Assembly (NCBI GenBank): GCA_028658405.1
Contig: JAKOGY010000001.1
Location: 1 to 64,000 of the forward strand
Reading direction: 5' to 3'
Length of the DNA: 64,000 nucleotides
Origin: Dolichospermum sp. ST_sed8
GTDB taxonomy: Bacteria; Cyanobacteriota; Cyanobacteriia; Cyanobacteriales; Nostocaceae
The position numbers were made by a program, and so were the translations under genes. The stretch's first letter is position 1. Each line of letters starts with the position of its first letter. The notes below the pieces were generated by a model. It was not told where the DNA came from. It was given only the letters and a program-made list of their open reading frames with translations, and did no database searches. Of this stretch, positions 7,493 through 17,164 are shown one piece after another.

Positions 7493-8296
7493 ATGACCAA
7501 TAACCAATCATTAAGCACAGAACCATTAATTGAATTAAGAGGTATTTCTAAAACCTTTGGTAACAACAAGGTTTTAGACAATGTAGATTTGAAAATATAC
7601 CGAGGACAAGCACTAGGGATAATTGGACCTTCGGGAACTGGTAAATCAACGGTTTTACGGATTATAGCCGGGTTATTGAAACCCGACGAGGGAGAAATTT
7701 ATATTCAAGGAGTCCGCCGAAATGGCTTAATTGAAGATGCTGCTGATCCTGTAGGTATTGGCATGGTATTCCAGCAAGCAGCCTTATTTGATTCCTTGAC
7801 AGTCGAAGAGAATATCGGATTTCTACTTTATCAAAATTCCCGATTAAAGCGATCGCATATTCGTGAACTAGTCAATGAAAAATTAGAAATGGTTGGTTTA
7901 GCAGATATTAGTCATCTTTACCCGTCTGAACTTTCTGGAGGGATGCGAAAAAGGGTCAGCTTTGCTCGGGCTATTATGTCTAATCCTCAGCGACCTACAG
8001 ATAGTCCAGAGGTTTTATTATACGATGAACCTACCGCCGGACTCGACCCCATTGCCTCAACGGTAATTGAGGACTTAATCCGCGATTTACAACATACACA
8101 AGGAGTCTGTAGTACATATTGCATTGTTACTCACCAAGATAGTACAATTCGCCGGACATCTGACCAAATAGTATTTCTTTATCAAGGAAAAGTGCAATGG
8201 CAAGGTACAGTAGTTGCATTAGATCACACAGAAAATCCTTTGATTAGACAATTTATGAGTGGAAGTGTCAATGGACCGATTCAAATAGCTGGTTAA
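7493..8296 (+). CDS. ABC transporter ATP-binding protein, MlaF/TGD3-like
   Basis: A 267-residue ATPase subunit of an MCE-type lipid transporter. Walker A GPSGTGKS is at residues 45-52, the ABC signature LSGGM at about 145, and Walker B LLYDEPTAG at about 174-182. The final part, IVFLYQGKVQWQGTV, is typical of MlaF proteins. Together with the MlaD-like gene 50 bases downstream it would drive movement of phospholipids between the outer and inner membranes (Mla in proteobacteria, TGD in chloroplasts). The permease (MlaE) is not in this window. Confidence 0.9.
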   Translation: MTNNQSLSTEPLIELRGISKTFGNNKVLDNVDLKIYRGQALGIIGPSGTGKSTVLRIIAGLLKPDEGEIYIQGVRRNGLIEDAADPVGIGMVFQQAALFDSLTVEENIGFLLYQNSRLKRSHIRELVNEKLEMVGLADISHLYPSELSGGMRKRVSFARAIMSNPQRPTDSPEVLLYDEPTAGLDPIASTVIEDLIRDLQHTQGVCSTYCIVTHQDSTIRRTSDQIVFLYQGKVQWQGTVVALDHTENPLIRQFMSGSVNGPIQIAG

Positions 8297-8346
8297 GTAC
8301 CAAATCCAAGAAAATTGTTAAGTTTAATTTGTTGGTGGAGGAATAA

Positions 8347-9783
8347 ATGCGAGGTCTAATTAGCAGTTTCACGTCTGCACGTACATGGAGAGAAGGTTCT
8401 GTCGGATTGTTGCTCCTGCTAGGTTTAGGCGCATTTGGAGTAATTTTACTGTGGCTGAATAGAATCACCCCTGGACAGACTTCTTATAAAGCTATTATCG
8501 AATTTGCTAACGCTGGAGGAATGCAAAAGGGTTCAGCAGTGCGTTTTCGTGGTGTGAAAGTAGGGAGTATCACCAATGTTAAAGCTGGTTCTAATGCAAT
8601 TGATGTAGAAATTCAAATTAACTCCCCTGATTTGATAATTCCCAGCAATGCAGTCATTGAAGCCAATCAAAGTGGATTAATTAGCGAAAATATTATTGAC
8701 ATTACCCCAAAAAGAGAATTACCTCCTGGGATTGTGTCCGCTAAACCCCTAGATAAAGACTGTAACCCCAGCCTGATTATTTGTAATGGTTCTCGCTTAA
8801 AAGGTGTGATTGGCATTAGTGTTGATGAACTGATGCGTCAATCAACTATTTTTGCGGCTCAATACAGTAACGAAAAGTTCTATAAAAATATTAATCGCAC
8901 TTTAGAAACATCGGCTAATGCTGCTGCTAATATCGCCGACTTGACTAAGGATTTACAAGGTTTGAGCAAAACCTTCAAAGGACAAATAGGCATATTCTCT
9001 AATACGGCTGTAACATTACAACGTTCGACAACTCAACTGACTGCAACCACTACCAAAACAGCAGATCAATTGGGATCAACTGCAAAGGACTTTAGTACAA
9101 CAGCTAAACAAGCAGGTCGCTTACTTACTAATTTAGATAATCTTGTCAGCACCAATCGTTCTTCTTTGGTTGGGGCTTTGAATAGTATGACGGAAACTAG
9201 TAACCAACTTCGTCAGACAGTAACAAGTTTATCCCCAGCAATTAATCGCTTAACTCAAGGAAAATTATTAGATAACTTAGAAACCCTATCTGCAAATGCA
9301 GCCGAAGCTTCTGCAAATTTAAAAGATGCTTCTAAAAGTTTAAATGATCCAAAAAACATTGTTTTACTGCAACAAACTTTAGATGCAGCTAGAGTAACGT
9401 TTGAAAATACCCAAAAAATTACTTCTGATTTAGATGAATTAACAGGCGATCCTAAGTTCCGCCAAAATATGCTGCGATTAGTTAATGGTTTGAGTAAATT
9501 AGTTTCCTCTAGCAAAGACATCCAGGAAACAACCAAGGTAGCTGTAACTTTAGATTCTCTCAAAGCTGCTGCTAATCAATCAAAGGTAGTAATTACCGCA
9601 CCTGTTCCTCAAAAACAAACTGTAGTCATCAATCCCGTACCCAAAGTCCCAGAAAAAGTAGAAGCAACTCCCCAACCCATCACAGAACCACCCAATTCAT
9701 CCCAAGAACAACTCCTACAGCAACTCCGCGATTATCGAGAACAGGGAACAGGGAACAGGGAACAGGGAACAGGGAACAGGTGA
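8347..9783 (+). CDS. MCE-domain protein, MlaD/TGD2-like
   Basis: A 478-residue substrate-binding subunit of the MCE lipid transporter. One N-terminal membrane anchor spans about residues 18-38 (LLLLLGLGAFGVILLWLN). The MCE domain covers about 45-120, with GSAVRFRGVKVGSITNV. A long helical region rich in Asn, Thr and Ser follows, then a Pro-rich tail. The last residues, EQGTGNREQGTGNR, are translated from a GGGAACA tandem repeat, so the original stop has been replaced by repeat DNA. It is in an operon with the ATPase gene upstream. Confidence 0.9.
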   Translation: MRGLISSFTSARTWREGSVGLLLLLGLGAFGVILLWLNRITPGQTSYKAIIEFANAGGMQKGSAVRFRGVKVGSITNVKAGSNAIDVEIQINSPDLIIPSNAVIEANQSGLISENIIDITPKRELPPGIVSAKPLDKDCNPSLIICNGSRLKGVIGISVDELMRQSTIFAAQYSNEKFYKNINRTLETSANAAANIADLTKDLQGLSKTFKGQIGIFSNTAVTLQRSTTQLTATTTKTADQLGSTAKDFSTTAKQAGRLLTNLDNLVSTNRSSLVGALNSMTETSNQLRQTVTSLSPAINRLTQGKLLDNLETLSANAAEASANLKDASKSLNDPKNIVLLQQTLDAARVTFENTQKITSDLDELTGDPKFRQNMLRLVNGLSKLVSSSKDIQETTKVAVTLDSLKAAANQSKVVITAPVPQKQTVVINPVPKVPEKVEATPQPITEPPNSSQEQLLQQLRDYREQGTGNREQGTGNR

Positions 9784-9868
9784 CAGGTGACAGAAGAATA
9801 AATTTTTACCAATTACCAATTACCAATTACCAATTACCAATTACCAATTACCCATTACCAATTACCTA
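9740..9868. repeat. Tandem GGGAACA and CCAATTA arrays between convergent genes
   Basis: Five GGGAACA heptamers (9746-9780) are followed by GTGACAG repeats and about seven ACCAATT/ACCCATT heptamers (9809-9866). The end of the MlaD-like gene and the stop codon of the DUF3288 gene both fall in or at the array. Confidence 0.9.
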
Positions 9869-10162
9869 ATTCCAATCCTGTTCTTCTTTTTTGCCACGAG
9901 TTTTGTAAATTCCGCCGATATCATGGAGTTGACGGGTTTTTTCAAACAGTTCAGTTTCCGTTAAACCCCAGCTTTGCAAAACTTTATCTAAGCCAGTTTG
10001 GATGTCTCTCGCTCCGGGAAAACCTTGATAGCGGATTTTTAGTCTAGCTAATTCTGATAAATTGTAATCTGTTGCGCCTTGAGCAAGTAAAATATCAATA
10101 GAGGGGCGATCGCGGTTGTAGAGTGGATGTTGTTGGTCTTTACCGCCGGAAATTTCTGTCAT
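9866..10162 (-). CDS. DUF3288 family protein
   Basis: A 98-residue cyanobacterial protein of unknown function. The motif KDQQHPLYNRDRPSIDILL at the N-terminus and LARLKIRYQGFPGARDIQ in the middle identify the DUF3288 family. No signal peptide or membrane segment is visible. Two ATGs lie close together; I prefer MTEIS at 10162. The stop codon lies at the edge of the heptamer repeat array. Confidence 0.88.
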   Translation of the reverse strand: MTEISGGKDQQHPLYNRDRPSIDILLAQGATDYNLSELARLKIRYQGFPGARDIQTGLDKVLQSWGLTETELFEKTRQLHDIGGIYKTRGKKEEQDWN

Positions 10163-10404
10163 AATCAATACCAGTAAAAAGTTGGCAATCCATCAACAAC
10201 TCAAGATTAAAAAATCTCGACCATTGCTAATTATTCACCATTATCACTGAATGACGGCTACTACGCCTGTCACTTACGGCTCTCACTACTGCCATTCAGC
10301 TTTAAATAAAGATACATTATCTTTAAGAAACTACAAGAAACTTTAGAAAAGGGTGAACTTATATCTCACCCAAACTCCAAGCAGCACGAGGGAAAGAACC
10401 CGCT

Positions 10405-12855
10405 ATGTTTGAACACTTCACTTCCGAAGCCATTCGGGTAATCATGTTAGCCCAGGAAGAAGCACGACGACTGGGACACAATTTTGTAGGCACTGAACAA
10501 ATTCTCCTGGGTTTAATGGGAGAAGGCACAGGTGTTGCTGCGAAAGTCCTGGCTGAGTTGGGTGTTACCTTGAAAGAAGCCCGTCGGGAAGTAGAAAAAA
10601 TAATTGGCCGGGGTTCTGGGTTTGTCCCACCGGAAATTCCTTTTACCCCCAAAGTAAAAAGCCTGTTTGAGCAATCTTTCCGAGAAGCTCATGGACTTGG
10701 ACATAATTACATAAACACTGAACACTTATTATTAGGTTTAACCGAGGCCGGTGAAGGAGTCGCCGCCAAAGTATTACAAAATCTAGGAGTGGATTTACCA
10801 GTTATCCGTTCCGCTGTTATGAGCCGATTGGGTGAAGATACAGCGGTTGTGGCTGGTGGTAGAAGTAATTCCCAGCGCAATCAAAATTTATCCATTGAGG
10901 AGTTTGGCAGAAATCTCACCAAATTGGCTCAAGAGGGCAGACTAGACCCCGTAATTGGTCGTCAGCAGGAAATTGAAAGAACTGTGCAAATTCTCGGTCG
11001 TAGGACTAAGAATAACCCAGTTTTGATTGGAGAACCTGGCGTTGGTAAAACTGCGATCGCTGAAGGTCTAGCTCAACGGATTGTCAATCAAGATGTCCCC
11101 GAAGTTTTGCTGGATAAGCAAGTCATCAGCCTGGACATGGGGTCTGTAGTAGCAGGAACTCGCTTCCGTGGTGATTTTGAGGAACGCCTGAAAAAAATCA
11201 TGGAAGAAGTTCGCACCGCTGGTAACATCATCTTAGTAATTGATGAAATTCATACCTTAGTGGGTGCAGGTGGTACAGAAGGTGGTTTGGATGCAGCTAA
11301 TATCCTTAAACCAGCTTTAGCACGGGGTGAACTCCAGTGTATTGGTGCGACTACCCTCGATGAATATCGTCAGTACATTGAGCGTGATGCGGCTCTAGAG
11401 CGGCGTTTTCAGCCAATTTTGGTTGGTGAACCATCAATAGCCGAAACTATTGATATTCTCTATGGTTTACGCAGTGCTTATGAACAGCACCATAAAGTCA
11501 ATATTACTGATGAAGCGGTAGTAGCGGCGGCTGAATTGGCAGATCGTTATATTAGCGATCGCTTTCTTCCCGACAAAGCCATAGACTTAATTGATGAAGC
11601 TGGTTCTCGGGTGCGGTTACGTAACTCGCGGATTGCGAATAACAAAGAACTCAAACGGGAATTAACCACCGCTACCAAGGCCAAATCTGAAGCCGTCAGA
11701 ATTCAAGATTTTGGCAAAGCTGGTAAATTGCGGATACAAGAGTTGGAACTACAAACCAGACTTGATTTAGAGGAAAACCAGGAAACTGTTAACACGCCCC
11801 TAGTCAATGAAGAAGACATTGCTCAAATTGTCGCTTCTTGGACTGGTGTTCCTGTTAACAAACTGACTGAATCTGAATCAGAGTTACTGTTACACCTGGA
11901 AGATACCTTACATACAAGATTAATCGGTCAAGAACAAGCAGTTACATCTGTTTCTCGCGCTATTCGTCGCGCCCGTGTCGGACTAAAAAGTCCTAATCGT
12001 CCCATTGCCAGTTTTATCTTCTCTGGTCCAACTGGTGTCGGTAAAACCGAATTAGCGAAAGCCTTAGCGGCTTACTTCTTTGGTTCTGAGGAATCAATGG
12101 TGCGTTTAGATATGTCCGAGTACATGGAAAGCCACAACGTTTCCAAGTTGATTGGTTCACCTCCAGGTTATGTAGGATACGACGAAGGTGGACAATTAAC
12201 GGAAGCTGTGCGGCGCAAACCCTACACGGTATTGCTATTCGACGAAATCGAAAAAGCGCATCCCGATGTATTCAATATGCTGCTGCAAATCTTGGATGAC
12301 GGTCATCTCACGGATGCGAAAGGTCGGAAAGTAGATTTCAAGAATACATTAATTATCTTGACTTCTAATATTGGTTCTAAGGTAATTGAAAAAGGTGGTA
12401 GTAGCTTAGGGTTTGAGTTTGATAATCACGCAGAAGCTAGTTATCATCGGATTCGTAACTTAGTTAACGAAGAACTCAAAGCTTATTTCCGTCCAGAATT
12501 CCTCAACCGTGTTGATGATATTATCGTCTTCACTCAACTTAACAAAGATGAAGTCAAGCAAATTGCTGAAATCATGCTGCGTGATGTTGCTAGTCGTCTC
12601 AAAGATAAGGATATTACCTTAGAAGTGACAGAAGCCTTTAAAGAGAAGGTGGTACAAGAAGGCTATGATCCTAGCTACGGTGCTAGACCATTACGCCGCG
12701 CTATTGTCCGTCTGTTGGAAGATTCTTTGGTTGAAGCTATCTTATCTGGGGAAATAGCAAATGGAGATAAGGCTATTGTGGATGTAGATGATGATGGCCA
12801 GGTGAAAGTCAGGAAATCGGAAACCCGTGAGTTGCTATTAACTAACGTTGGTTAA
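10405..12855 (+). CDS. clpC: ATP-dependent Clp protease ATPase subunit ClpC
   Basis: An 816-residue HSP100 chaperone that unfolds proteins and feeds them to the ClpP/ClpR protease. The N-terminal double Clp repeat covers about residues 1-145. AAA domain 1 has Walker A GEPGVGKT at 209-216, a UVR-type middle segment lies near 430-450, and AAA domain 2 has [14 protein letters not shown]. The ClpP-binding loop region and the C-terminal D2 small domain are present. Length is slightly below the usual 820-825. In cyanobacteria ClpC is essential and also acts in photosystem and pigment-protein quality control. AGGGA upstream of the ATG supports the start, and a good terminator follows. Confidence 0.97.
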   Translation: MFEHFTSEAIRVIMLAQEEARRLGHNFVGTEQILLGLMGEGTGVAAKVLAELGVTLKEARREVEKIIGRGSGFVPPEIPFTPKVKSLFEQSFREAHGLGHNYINTEHLLLGLTEAGEGVAAKVLQNLGVDLPVIRSAVMSRLGEDTAVVAGGRSNSQRNQNLSIEEFGRNLTKLAQEGRLDPVIGRQQEIERTVQILGRRTKNNPVLIGEPGVGKTAIAEGLAQRIVNQDVPEVLLDKQVISLDMGSVVAGTRFRGDFEERLKKIMEEVRTAGNIILVIDEIHTLVGAGGTEGGLDAANILKPALARGELQCIGATTLDEYRQYIERDAALERRFQPILVGEPSIAETIDILYGLRSAYEQHHKVNITDEAVVAAAELADRYISDRFLPDKAIDLIDEAGSRVRLRNSRIANNKELKRELTTATKAKSEAVRIQDFGKAGKLRIQELELQTRLDLEENQETVNTPLVNEEDIAQIVASWTGVPVNKLTESESELLLHLEDTLHTRLIGQEQAVTSVSRAIRRARVGLKSPNRPIASFIFSGPTGVGKTELAKALAAYFFGSEESMVRLDMSEYMESHNVSKLIGSPPGYVGYDEGGQLTEAVRRKPYTVLLFDEIEKAHPDVFNMLLQILDDGHLTDAKGRKVDFKNTLIILTSNIGSKVIEKGGSSLGFEFDNHAEASYHRIRNLVNEELKAYFRPEFLNRVDDIIVFTQLNKDEVKQIAEIMLRDVASRLKDKDITLEVTEAFKEKVVQEGYDPSYGARPLRRAIVRLLEDSLVEAILSGEIANGDKAIVDVDDDGQVKVRKSETRELLLTNVG

Positions 12856-12886
12856 TTCGGGATTTCTACAACATTTGTAAATTATT

Positions 12887-12920
12887 TGGTGGGTGACTTT
12901 ATTGTTAACCCACCTTTTTT
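12887..12920 (+). terminator. Rho-independent terminator of clpC
   Basis: The stem GGTGGGT / ACCCACC has a 13-base loop and is followed by six T residues. It lies 33 bases after the clpC stop codon. Confidence 0.85.
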
Positions 12921-12949
12921 ATAGTTTTTTTACGGAAGAATATGGATAA

Positions 12950-13065
12950 ATGAACCACGAAGGGACGAAGAGCGCGAAGGAAGAAGGAAGAAGGAAGAAA
13001 GAAGATATACTCAACACGACTTAATCATTTGATTCTATAGGTAGGGGTTTAGCACTGCTAAACCC
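12950..13065. repeat. GAACCACGAAGG repeat plus a GGGTTTAGCA palindrome
   Basis: 12950-13005 carries the dispersed AATGAACCACGAAGG...GGAAGAAGGAAGAA sequence also found near 2830, 59620 and 62690. 13045-13065 is the perfect inverted repeat GGGTTTAGCA-C-TGCTAAACCC, a common cyanobacterial intergenic palindrome. Confidence 0.8.
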
Positions 13066-13146
13066 TTACACGTCTGGGATTTTCTTGATCTTGTAAAAGC
13101 CTAAAAGTCTATGTTTCAACCGTTTTTATTCCAGTTATTTTTATGA

Positions 13147-13542
13147 CTATGAGTGAAAGTTTCTAATTTTTTCGGAAGCGTTGAGAATTCCAATTCCTAT
13201 AACATTACCTGCTGTGTCATAATCAAGAGTCACCCCAGGACTAACAGAATCACTTTCTTGAATTTCTGCTTGACTCCAACAGATTTTTAATTCATCAATC
13301 TCAGGGTTATATTGACTATGGGTGTAATTTATAGATTCAGGTTTTTGTTCAGCATCTATTTTTTTTGATAAAGTAGCCACTGTTTCATTTGCAAATTCTT
13401 TATCTTTAAATTGTAAATAATTCCCTTGTCCCAGATTATATTTTGCTATAAACCGAAGAAATTTAGTAGGTTCTAAATGATTCATTAATATCATTAATGC
13501 TTCTTGAAGAATTTGTTGATCATCAGTAGTTTTGATTTTCAT
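13147..13542 (-). CDS. DUF2283 domain protein downstream of a PIN toxin
   Basis: A 131-residue protein. Residues about 72-128 (YNPEIDELKICWSQ ... SPGVTLDYDTAGNVIGIGIL) match the DUF2283 fold, a short beta-rich domain often found beside toxin genes. Residues 1-70 are helical and of unknown nature. The start overlaps the end of the PIN gene by 20 bases, which suggests translational coupling. It is the last gene of the four-gene minus-strand cluster 13147-14539. It may take part in toxin control, but this is inferred from position only. Confidence 0.7.
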   Translation of the reverse strand: MKIKTTDDQQILQEALMILMNHLEPTKFLRFIAKYNLGQGNYLQFKDKEFANETVATLSKKIDAEQKPESINYTHSQYNPEIDELKICWSQAEIQESDSVSPGVTLDYDTAGNVIGIGILNASEKIRNFHS

Positions 13543-13972
13543 TTTCTATCTCCAGAATAAAATCAATGGGGTTAACAGTTTTTACTATAGCTAAAGTCTG
13601 ACAGCGATTAATTAACCTTTTATCACAAGTAATAAAATAATTACATTTACTTATTTCTGAACAAGCAACATGGAGAGCATCTAAAGCTTTAATTCCATTT
13701 AGTTCTAGATTTGTGGCTCGTTCTTGTACTGTTATGGTTTTCGCTTGTGTTAGAGTAGCCATGTTTAAATATCGCTTCATATTATATTGTTGTAATATTT
13801 GACTATTCCGGTTATTTTCATATTCTAAAATAGGAGAACTGACTAATTCAAGTTCTTTATCTTCCACCATTTGTAAAATTATCAAAACTGCTTGTGTTTC
13901 TAAAAAAACTTTGGCTTGTGTTTGGTCATCAAATGGACGATTATAGATACTAGTATCAAGATACACTCTCAT
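13523..13972 (-). CDS. PIN domain ribonuclease-like protein (probable toxin)
   Basis: A 149-residue PIN domain protein. The four acidic positions are present: D6 in VYLDTS, E50 in the ILEYEN segment, D98 in KALDALHVA, and D118 in YFITCDKRL. PIN toxins of the VapC type cleave RNA using Mg2+ held by these residues. The upstream gene (13985-14269) looks like its antitoxin, separated by 12 bases. The downstream DUF2283 gene overlaps it. The N-terminus RVYLDTSIYNRPFDDQ matches a PIN subgroup that is common in cyanobacteria. Confidence 0.85.
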   Translation of the reverse strand: MRVYLDTSIYNRPFDDQTQAKVFLETQAVLIILQMVEDKELELVSSPILEYENNRNSQILQQYNMKRYLNMATLTQAKTITVQERATNLELNGIKALDALHVACSEISKCNYFITCDKRLINRCQTLAIVKTVNPIDFILEIENENQNY

Positions 13973-13984
13973 TATAATTTATTA

Positions 13985-14269
13985 TTAATAATCCTGATTA
14001 TCAATTAAGTCAATAGTTCTACCTTGATAAGCATGGCGTTGTTGATCAATTTCAATAAATATTGATGTTAAATCTGGTTGATTTTTGTAACTTCCAAATA
14101 ACTTATTTAATTTAGCTAATTTCTCTGTTTCTGTTAAAGGTAGTTGGGGTTCAGATATTTGCTTTTCAATAAATTCCAAATCTATGATTATTTCTGTTCC
14201 ATCTGGAATATTATTGATTTGCTCTAAAATTTCAATAGTTTGACCGCGTTTTATACCTCTAATTTTCAT
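13985..14269 (-). CDS. Probable antitoxin of the PIN toxin
   Basis: A 94-residue acidic protein with a small N-terminal beta-rich part (MKIRGIKRGQTIEIL, resembling an AbrB/SpoVT-like swapped hairpin) and a disordered acidic C-terminus of the type that wraps toxins. It lies 12 bases upstream of the PIN gene on the same strand, the usual antitoxin-first order. I infer its role from this position. No certain family match is claimed. Confidence 0.65.
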   Translation of the reverse strand: MKIRGIKRGQTIEILEQINNIPDGTEIIIDLEFIEKQISEPQLPLTETEKLAKLNKLFGSYKNQPDLTSIFIEIDQQRHAYQGRTIDLIDNQDY

Positions 14270-14311
14270 CTGTAGTTACCCTCGCATTAGTGTCAATGAT
14301 AACGCAAAATT

Positions 14312-14539
14312 TCATATTTGGCGGTTTTGCTGACGCACAGCTTTGATTTCTGCCATAATATCATCATCCGAAATATCATCAATTGGCGGTTGAGTGTAAA
14401 ATTCTTGAATTAACGCTGTTAAATCAGCAGCTAAATCAAATTTTATCAATGCTTGAGCTACTATTGCTCGTTCTTCCGGTTGTAATTGTTGTACAGCCGT
14501 AATTAATTGTTCTAAGGTAATCGGGACTGATATCATCAT
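14312..14539 (-). CDS. Small antitoxin-like protein
   Basis: A 75-residue protein with the helical start ITLEQLITAVQQLQPEERAI followed by an acidic tail. This pattern is frequent in small cyanobacterial proteins annotated next to toxins. It is the first gene of the minus-strand cluster and lies 42 bases upstream of the next antitoxin. No separate toxin for it is present. The ATGATG start leaves a one-codon ambiguity. Confidence 0.6.
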   Translation of the reverse strand: MMISVPITLEQLITAVQQLQPEERAIVAQALIKFDLAADLTALIQEFYTQPPIDDISDDDIMAEIKAVRQQNRQI

Positions 14540-14656
14540 CTAATTTCCCAAATCATTATTTAAAATTATAAATTATTTACAGTTAATCCAACCATTATCT
14601 TTTGCTTATATGGATGCCCACTTAACAATATTTAGACTCCTAACAGGCTATACAAT

Positions 14657-15532
14657 TTAAACGCGAAATATAGAGGGTGGGGAAACCCCGCCCTTACTTT
14701 GACACTGAGAACAGAAATGACTAGAACGCCCACCTAATTTAATTCGCTGAATGACATTACCACAAACCTTACAAGGTTCTCCAGTGCGGTTATAAACCCA
14801 GGCTTCACCACCATAATTACCATTAACACCTTTAACACTCAAGAAATTACTAAAAGTTGTCCCCCCTACCGCAATACTCGCTGATAAAACTTCAATAATT
14901 GCCGTTCGCAAAAGTTCGATTTGCGGAAGTTGTAATTCTGTACAAAGAGTAGTTGGTAAAATCCCACTTTTAAACAAAGCTTCATCTGCATAAATATTAC
15001 CTAATCCTGCCACCATTGACTGATCTAATAATCCAGTTTTTATCGGACGACGGGATTTTTTTAATTTATCAGACAAATACTCAACGGTGAACTCTGGGGA
15101 AAAGGGGTCAACTGCCAGTTTTGCTAAACCTGTAATAATACTTTCTACAGCCACATTACCAGGAACATACCACATTTGCCCGAATGTGCGCTGGTCAACA
15201 AAGCGTAATTCTTGCTTTTCTCCAAAGAATAATCTCACCCTGGTGTGTTTGTGTAAAGGTTCATCTTGGGTTAACCATAATAACTGACCAGTCATTCGCA
15301 AATGCACACCCAAATAATTGGCAGCAGGTGCAGAAAGTTCAGCTAGGAGATATTTACCACGACGATGCCAGGTAGCAATGGTATTTCCTTTAATTCTATC
15401 AACAAACTCATCTACAGAAAACGGGTAGGCGATGGTGCGTTGTAGCAACACATCTCCTCCCGTAATTTCTTGACCGAGGGTTAATTGATTTAAACCTCGT
15501 CGGACTGTTTCAACTTCAGGCAGTTCAGGCAT
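14657..15532 (-). CDS. mutM: Formamidopyrimidine-DNA glycosylase (MutM/Fpg)
   Basis: A 291-residue base excision repair enzyme that removes 8-oxoguanine and other oxidised purines. The N-terminal catalytic proline is in MPELPEVETVRRGL. The H2TH region includes LLDQSMVAGLGNIYADEALF. The C-terminal zinc finger has C-x2-C in CKVCG and CSQCQ. After the zinc finger the protein runs on with SKGGVSPPSIFRV, translated from a GGGCGGGG-type repeat, so the normal stop seems to have been lost to inserted repeat DNA. The enzyme core is complete. Confidence 0.96.
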   Translation of the reverse strand: MPELPEVETVRRGLNQLTLGQEITGGDVLLQRTIAYPFSVDEFVDRIKGNTIATWHRRGKYLLAELSAPAANYLGVHLRMTGQLLWLTQDEPLHKHTRVRLFFGEKQELRFVDQRTFGQMWYVPGNVAVESIITGLAKLAVDPFSPEFTVEYLSDKLKKSRRPIKTGLLDQSMVAGLGNIYADEALFKSGILPTTLCTELQLPQIELLRTAIIEVLSASIAVGGTTFSNFLSVKGVNGNYGGEAWVYNRTGEPCKVCGNVIQRIKLGGRSSHFCSQCQSKGGVSPPSIFRV

Positions 15533-15648
15533 TCAAGCAAATAATATTTTTAGGGGAAGCTGTGGTTAAAGAGAGAAAATGTGCAAGGTTTTTCCCTTGA
15601 CATCTCCTGCTATTATCCCATGAAACAATCCCCTGGGTGCTTGACTGT

Positions 15649-15882
15649 TTATTTTGCTGCTGCTGCTGGTTTAGCGGCTGCTTTAGCTTTAGGTGCTTCT
15701 ACTTCGGTTAACTCATCTACAGCATAGTTAGCAGTGTTGAGGTTGGAGTAGTTAACTTTGTCAAACCGGACAATTACAGGGTATTTGATGGCACTTTTTT
15801 CAATAGAAACCACTGTACCAGTATCCTGAAACCAGTAGGACTCAGGGCGGTGAACACGTACTTTAGAACCTTTTTGAACCAT
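15649..15882 (-). CDS. psaE: Photosystem I reaction centre subunit IV (PsaE)
   Basis: A 77-residue stromal-side subunit of photosystem I that helps ferredoxin docking and cyclic electron flow. The SH3-like core runs from [19 protein letters not shown] through [12 protein letters not shown] and [10 protein letters not shown]. The C-terminal tail is rich in Ala, Pro and Lys, typical of filamentous cyanobacteria. AAGGGA stands before the ATG on the minus strand. It is probably transcribed alone. Confidence 0.97.
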   Translation of the reverse strand: MVQKGSKVRVHRPESYWFQDTGTVVSIEKSAIKYPVIVRFDKVNYSNLNTANYAVDELTEVEAPKAKAAAKPAAAAK

Positions 15883-16093
15883 GATGGATCTTCCCTTTTG
15901 AAGTATGAATGCCTTAATGTAGGGCTGATTGTTCTCACTTTACAACCTGAAGGTGTTTGCTTGTGGTTTTGTTAAGTTATTTGTCGAATTGGTGGGTTTT
16001 GATGGTTAATCAGTTGTTAATCTTCCTAATTCCCCCTTGACAAAGTACCCATAACAAAGTATGTTCGTTTCCAAATACTTCTTGCATCATGGC

Positions 16094-16678
16094 TTATGTC
16101 TTACTTAATACAAAAACACTACCTTCGTTCCCCCTGGCAATACGGAGATCATCATCTATATAAGTAATATCTAACCAACCTTGTTGTTGTTCACTTTGAA
16201 TGAGAAAATCAAAAGCTGTAAATTTTTTGCCTAATTCAATTTGTTGGATCAAGTTTCCTGGTGTTGTATAGCCAATAAGCCTTTGTAAACCAATAATAGA
16301 ACGTTGGAATTTTACTTGTACACGCCGCCCCGATACTGGTTCAAATTTAGCAGCAACGCTGACTAATCCTTCTAGGGAAGGAATACCGTAAATCTCAGCT
16401 ATATTGTAGACACTGTTGCTTTCTACCCGAATACATTGGTAAATTTGACCAAGTTTACAAAAGGGGAAACGATCTATCTTTAATAAAGCTTTACTTGTGG
16501 TGTATAGTAGTCGCCAGTTGCCTTCTAGTAAATTACTAGCTGACAATGGATTGCGTGTAGGATTAAAATCTTCTAAGTTAGCGATCGCTGCTAAGATAGC
16601 TTGTTGTTGTTGCTGATTTGCTAACAAACCGCGATTTGTGCCAACAATTAAATCTATGAGAGTTGATTTGCCTATCAT
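16094..16678 (-). CDS. PAP/fibrillin (plastoglobulin) family protein
   Basis: A 194-residue protein of the plastid lipid-associated protein/fibrillin family. The segment LLEGNWRLLYTTSKALLKID at about residues 56-75 and the C-terminal LDITYIDDDLRIARGNEGSVFVL are the family landmarks, including the D-x-D-x-R motif. Members form lipocalin-like lipid-binding proteins on thylakoids and protect photosystem II against light stress. I chose MIGKSTL at 16678 as start, with GAGGTATAGGGTA upstream on the minus strand. Five more residues are possible with an earlier codon. Confidence 0.88.
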   Translation of the reverse strand: MIGKSTLIDLIVGTNRGLLANQQQQQAILAAIANLEDFNPTRNPLSASNLLEGNWRLLYTTSKALLKIDRFPFCKLGQIYQCIRVESNSVYNIAEIYGIPSLEGLVSVAAKFEPVSGRRVQVKFQRSIIGLQRLIGYTTPGNLIQQIELGKKFTAFDFLIQSEQQQGWLDITYIDDDLRIARGNEGSVFVLSKT

Positions 16679-16916
16679 TACCCTATACCTCAAGAGTTTA
16701 CATGATGAAACATCATTAATAAAATATTAATGTTGTTTGTCTATGAGCATACAATTCATGAATAATGCCTTTTTGGCTACCTTTTCCTAATTAAATGAAA
16801 ATTTTCTTTGATTCGGATTAAGCAATTAAAGAGTTGTATGAAGGAATAAAATAACTCATATCAAATGATAGACTCTTAATGTCTAGTTATATAAACCCTT
16901 TTGTGTGATTGCTGAT

Positions 16917-17153
16917 ATGTTAGATTCTCCCCTCCGTGAAGCCCCCCGAAACCAACGAGCATCGGTTATTCCTTTAAAACAAGAGTCCTCCATGCTGGAC
17001 TGGTTGCGGCTGAGTGGCCGACTGATAGCCCGTGATATCCATGAAACAGACTCGCGGGAAGATGTAGAAGTAATATCCGATTTTCTGGGCGCAGACGACG
17101 GAATTAGTGATATTGATTATGATGATGATGATGCAACTCCTGACGAAGACTAG
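16917..17153 (+). CDS. DUF3134 family protein
   Basis: A 78-residue cyanobacterial protein of unknown function. MLDSPLREAPRNQRASVIPL followed by LDWLRLSGRLIARD is the DUF3134 signature. The last third is very acidic (YDDDDATPDED). There is no membrane segment. I start at the ATG of MLDSPL; a frame four codons longer exists but is less like the family. Confidence 0.88.
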   Translation: MLDSPLREAPRNQRASVIPLKQESSMLDWLRLSGRLIARDIHETDSREDVEVISDFLGADDGISDIDYDDDDATPDED

Positions 17154-17164
17154 CACCGCAAGGC

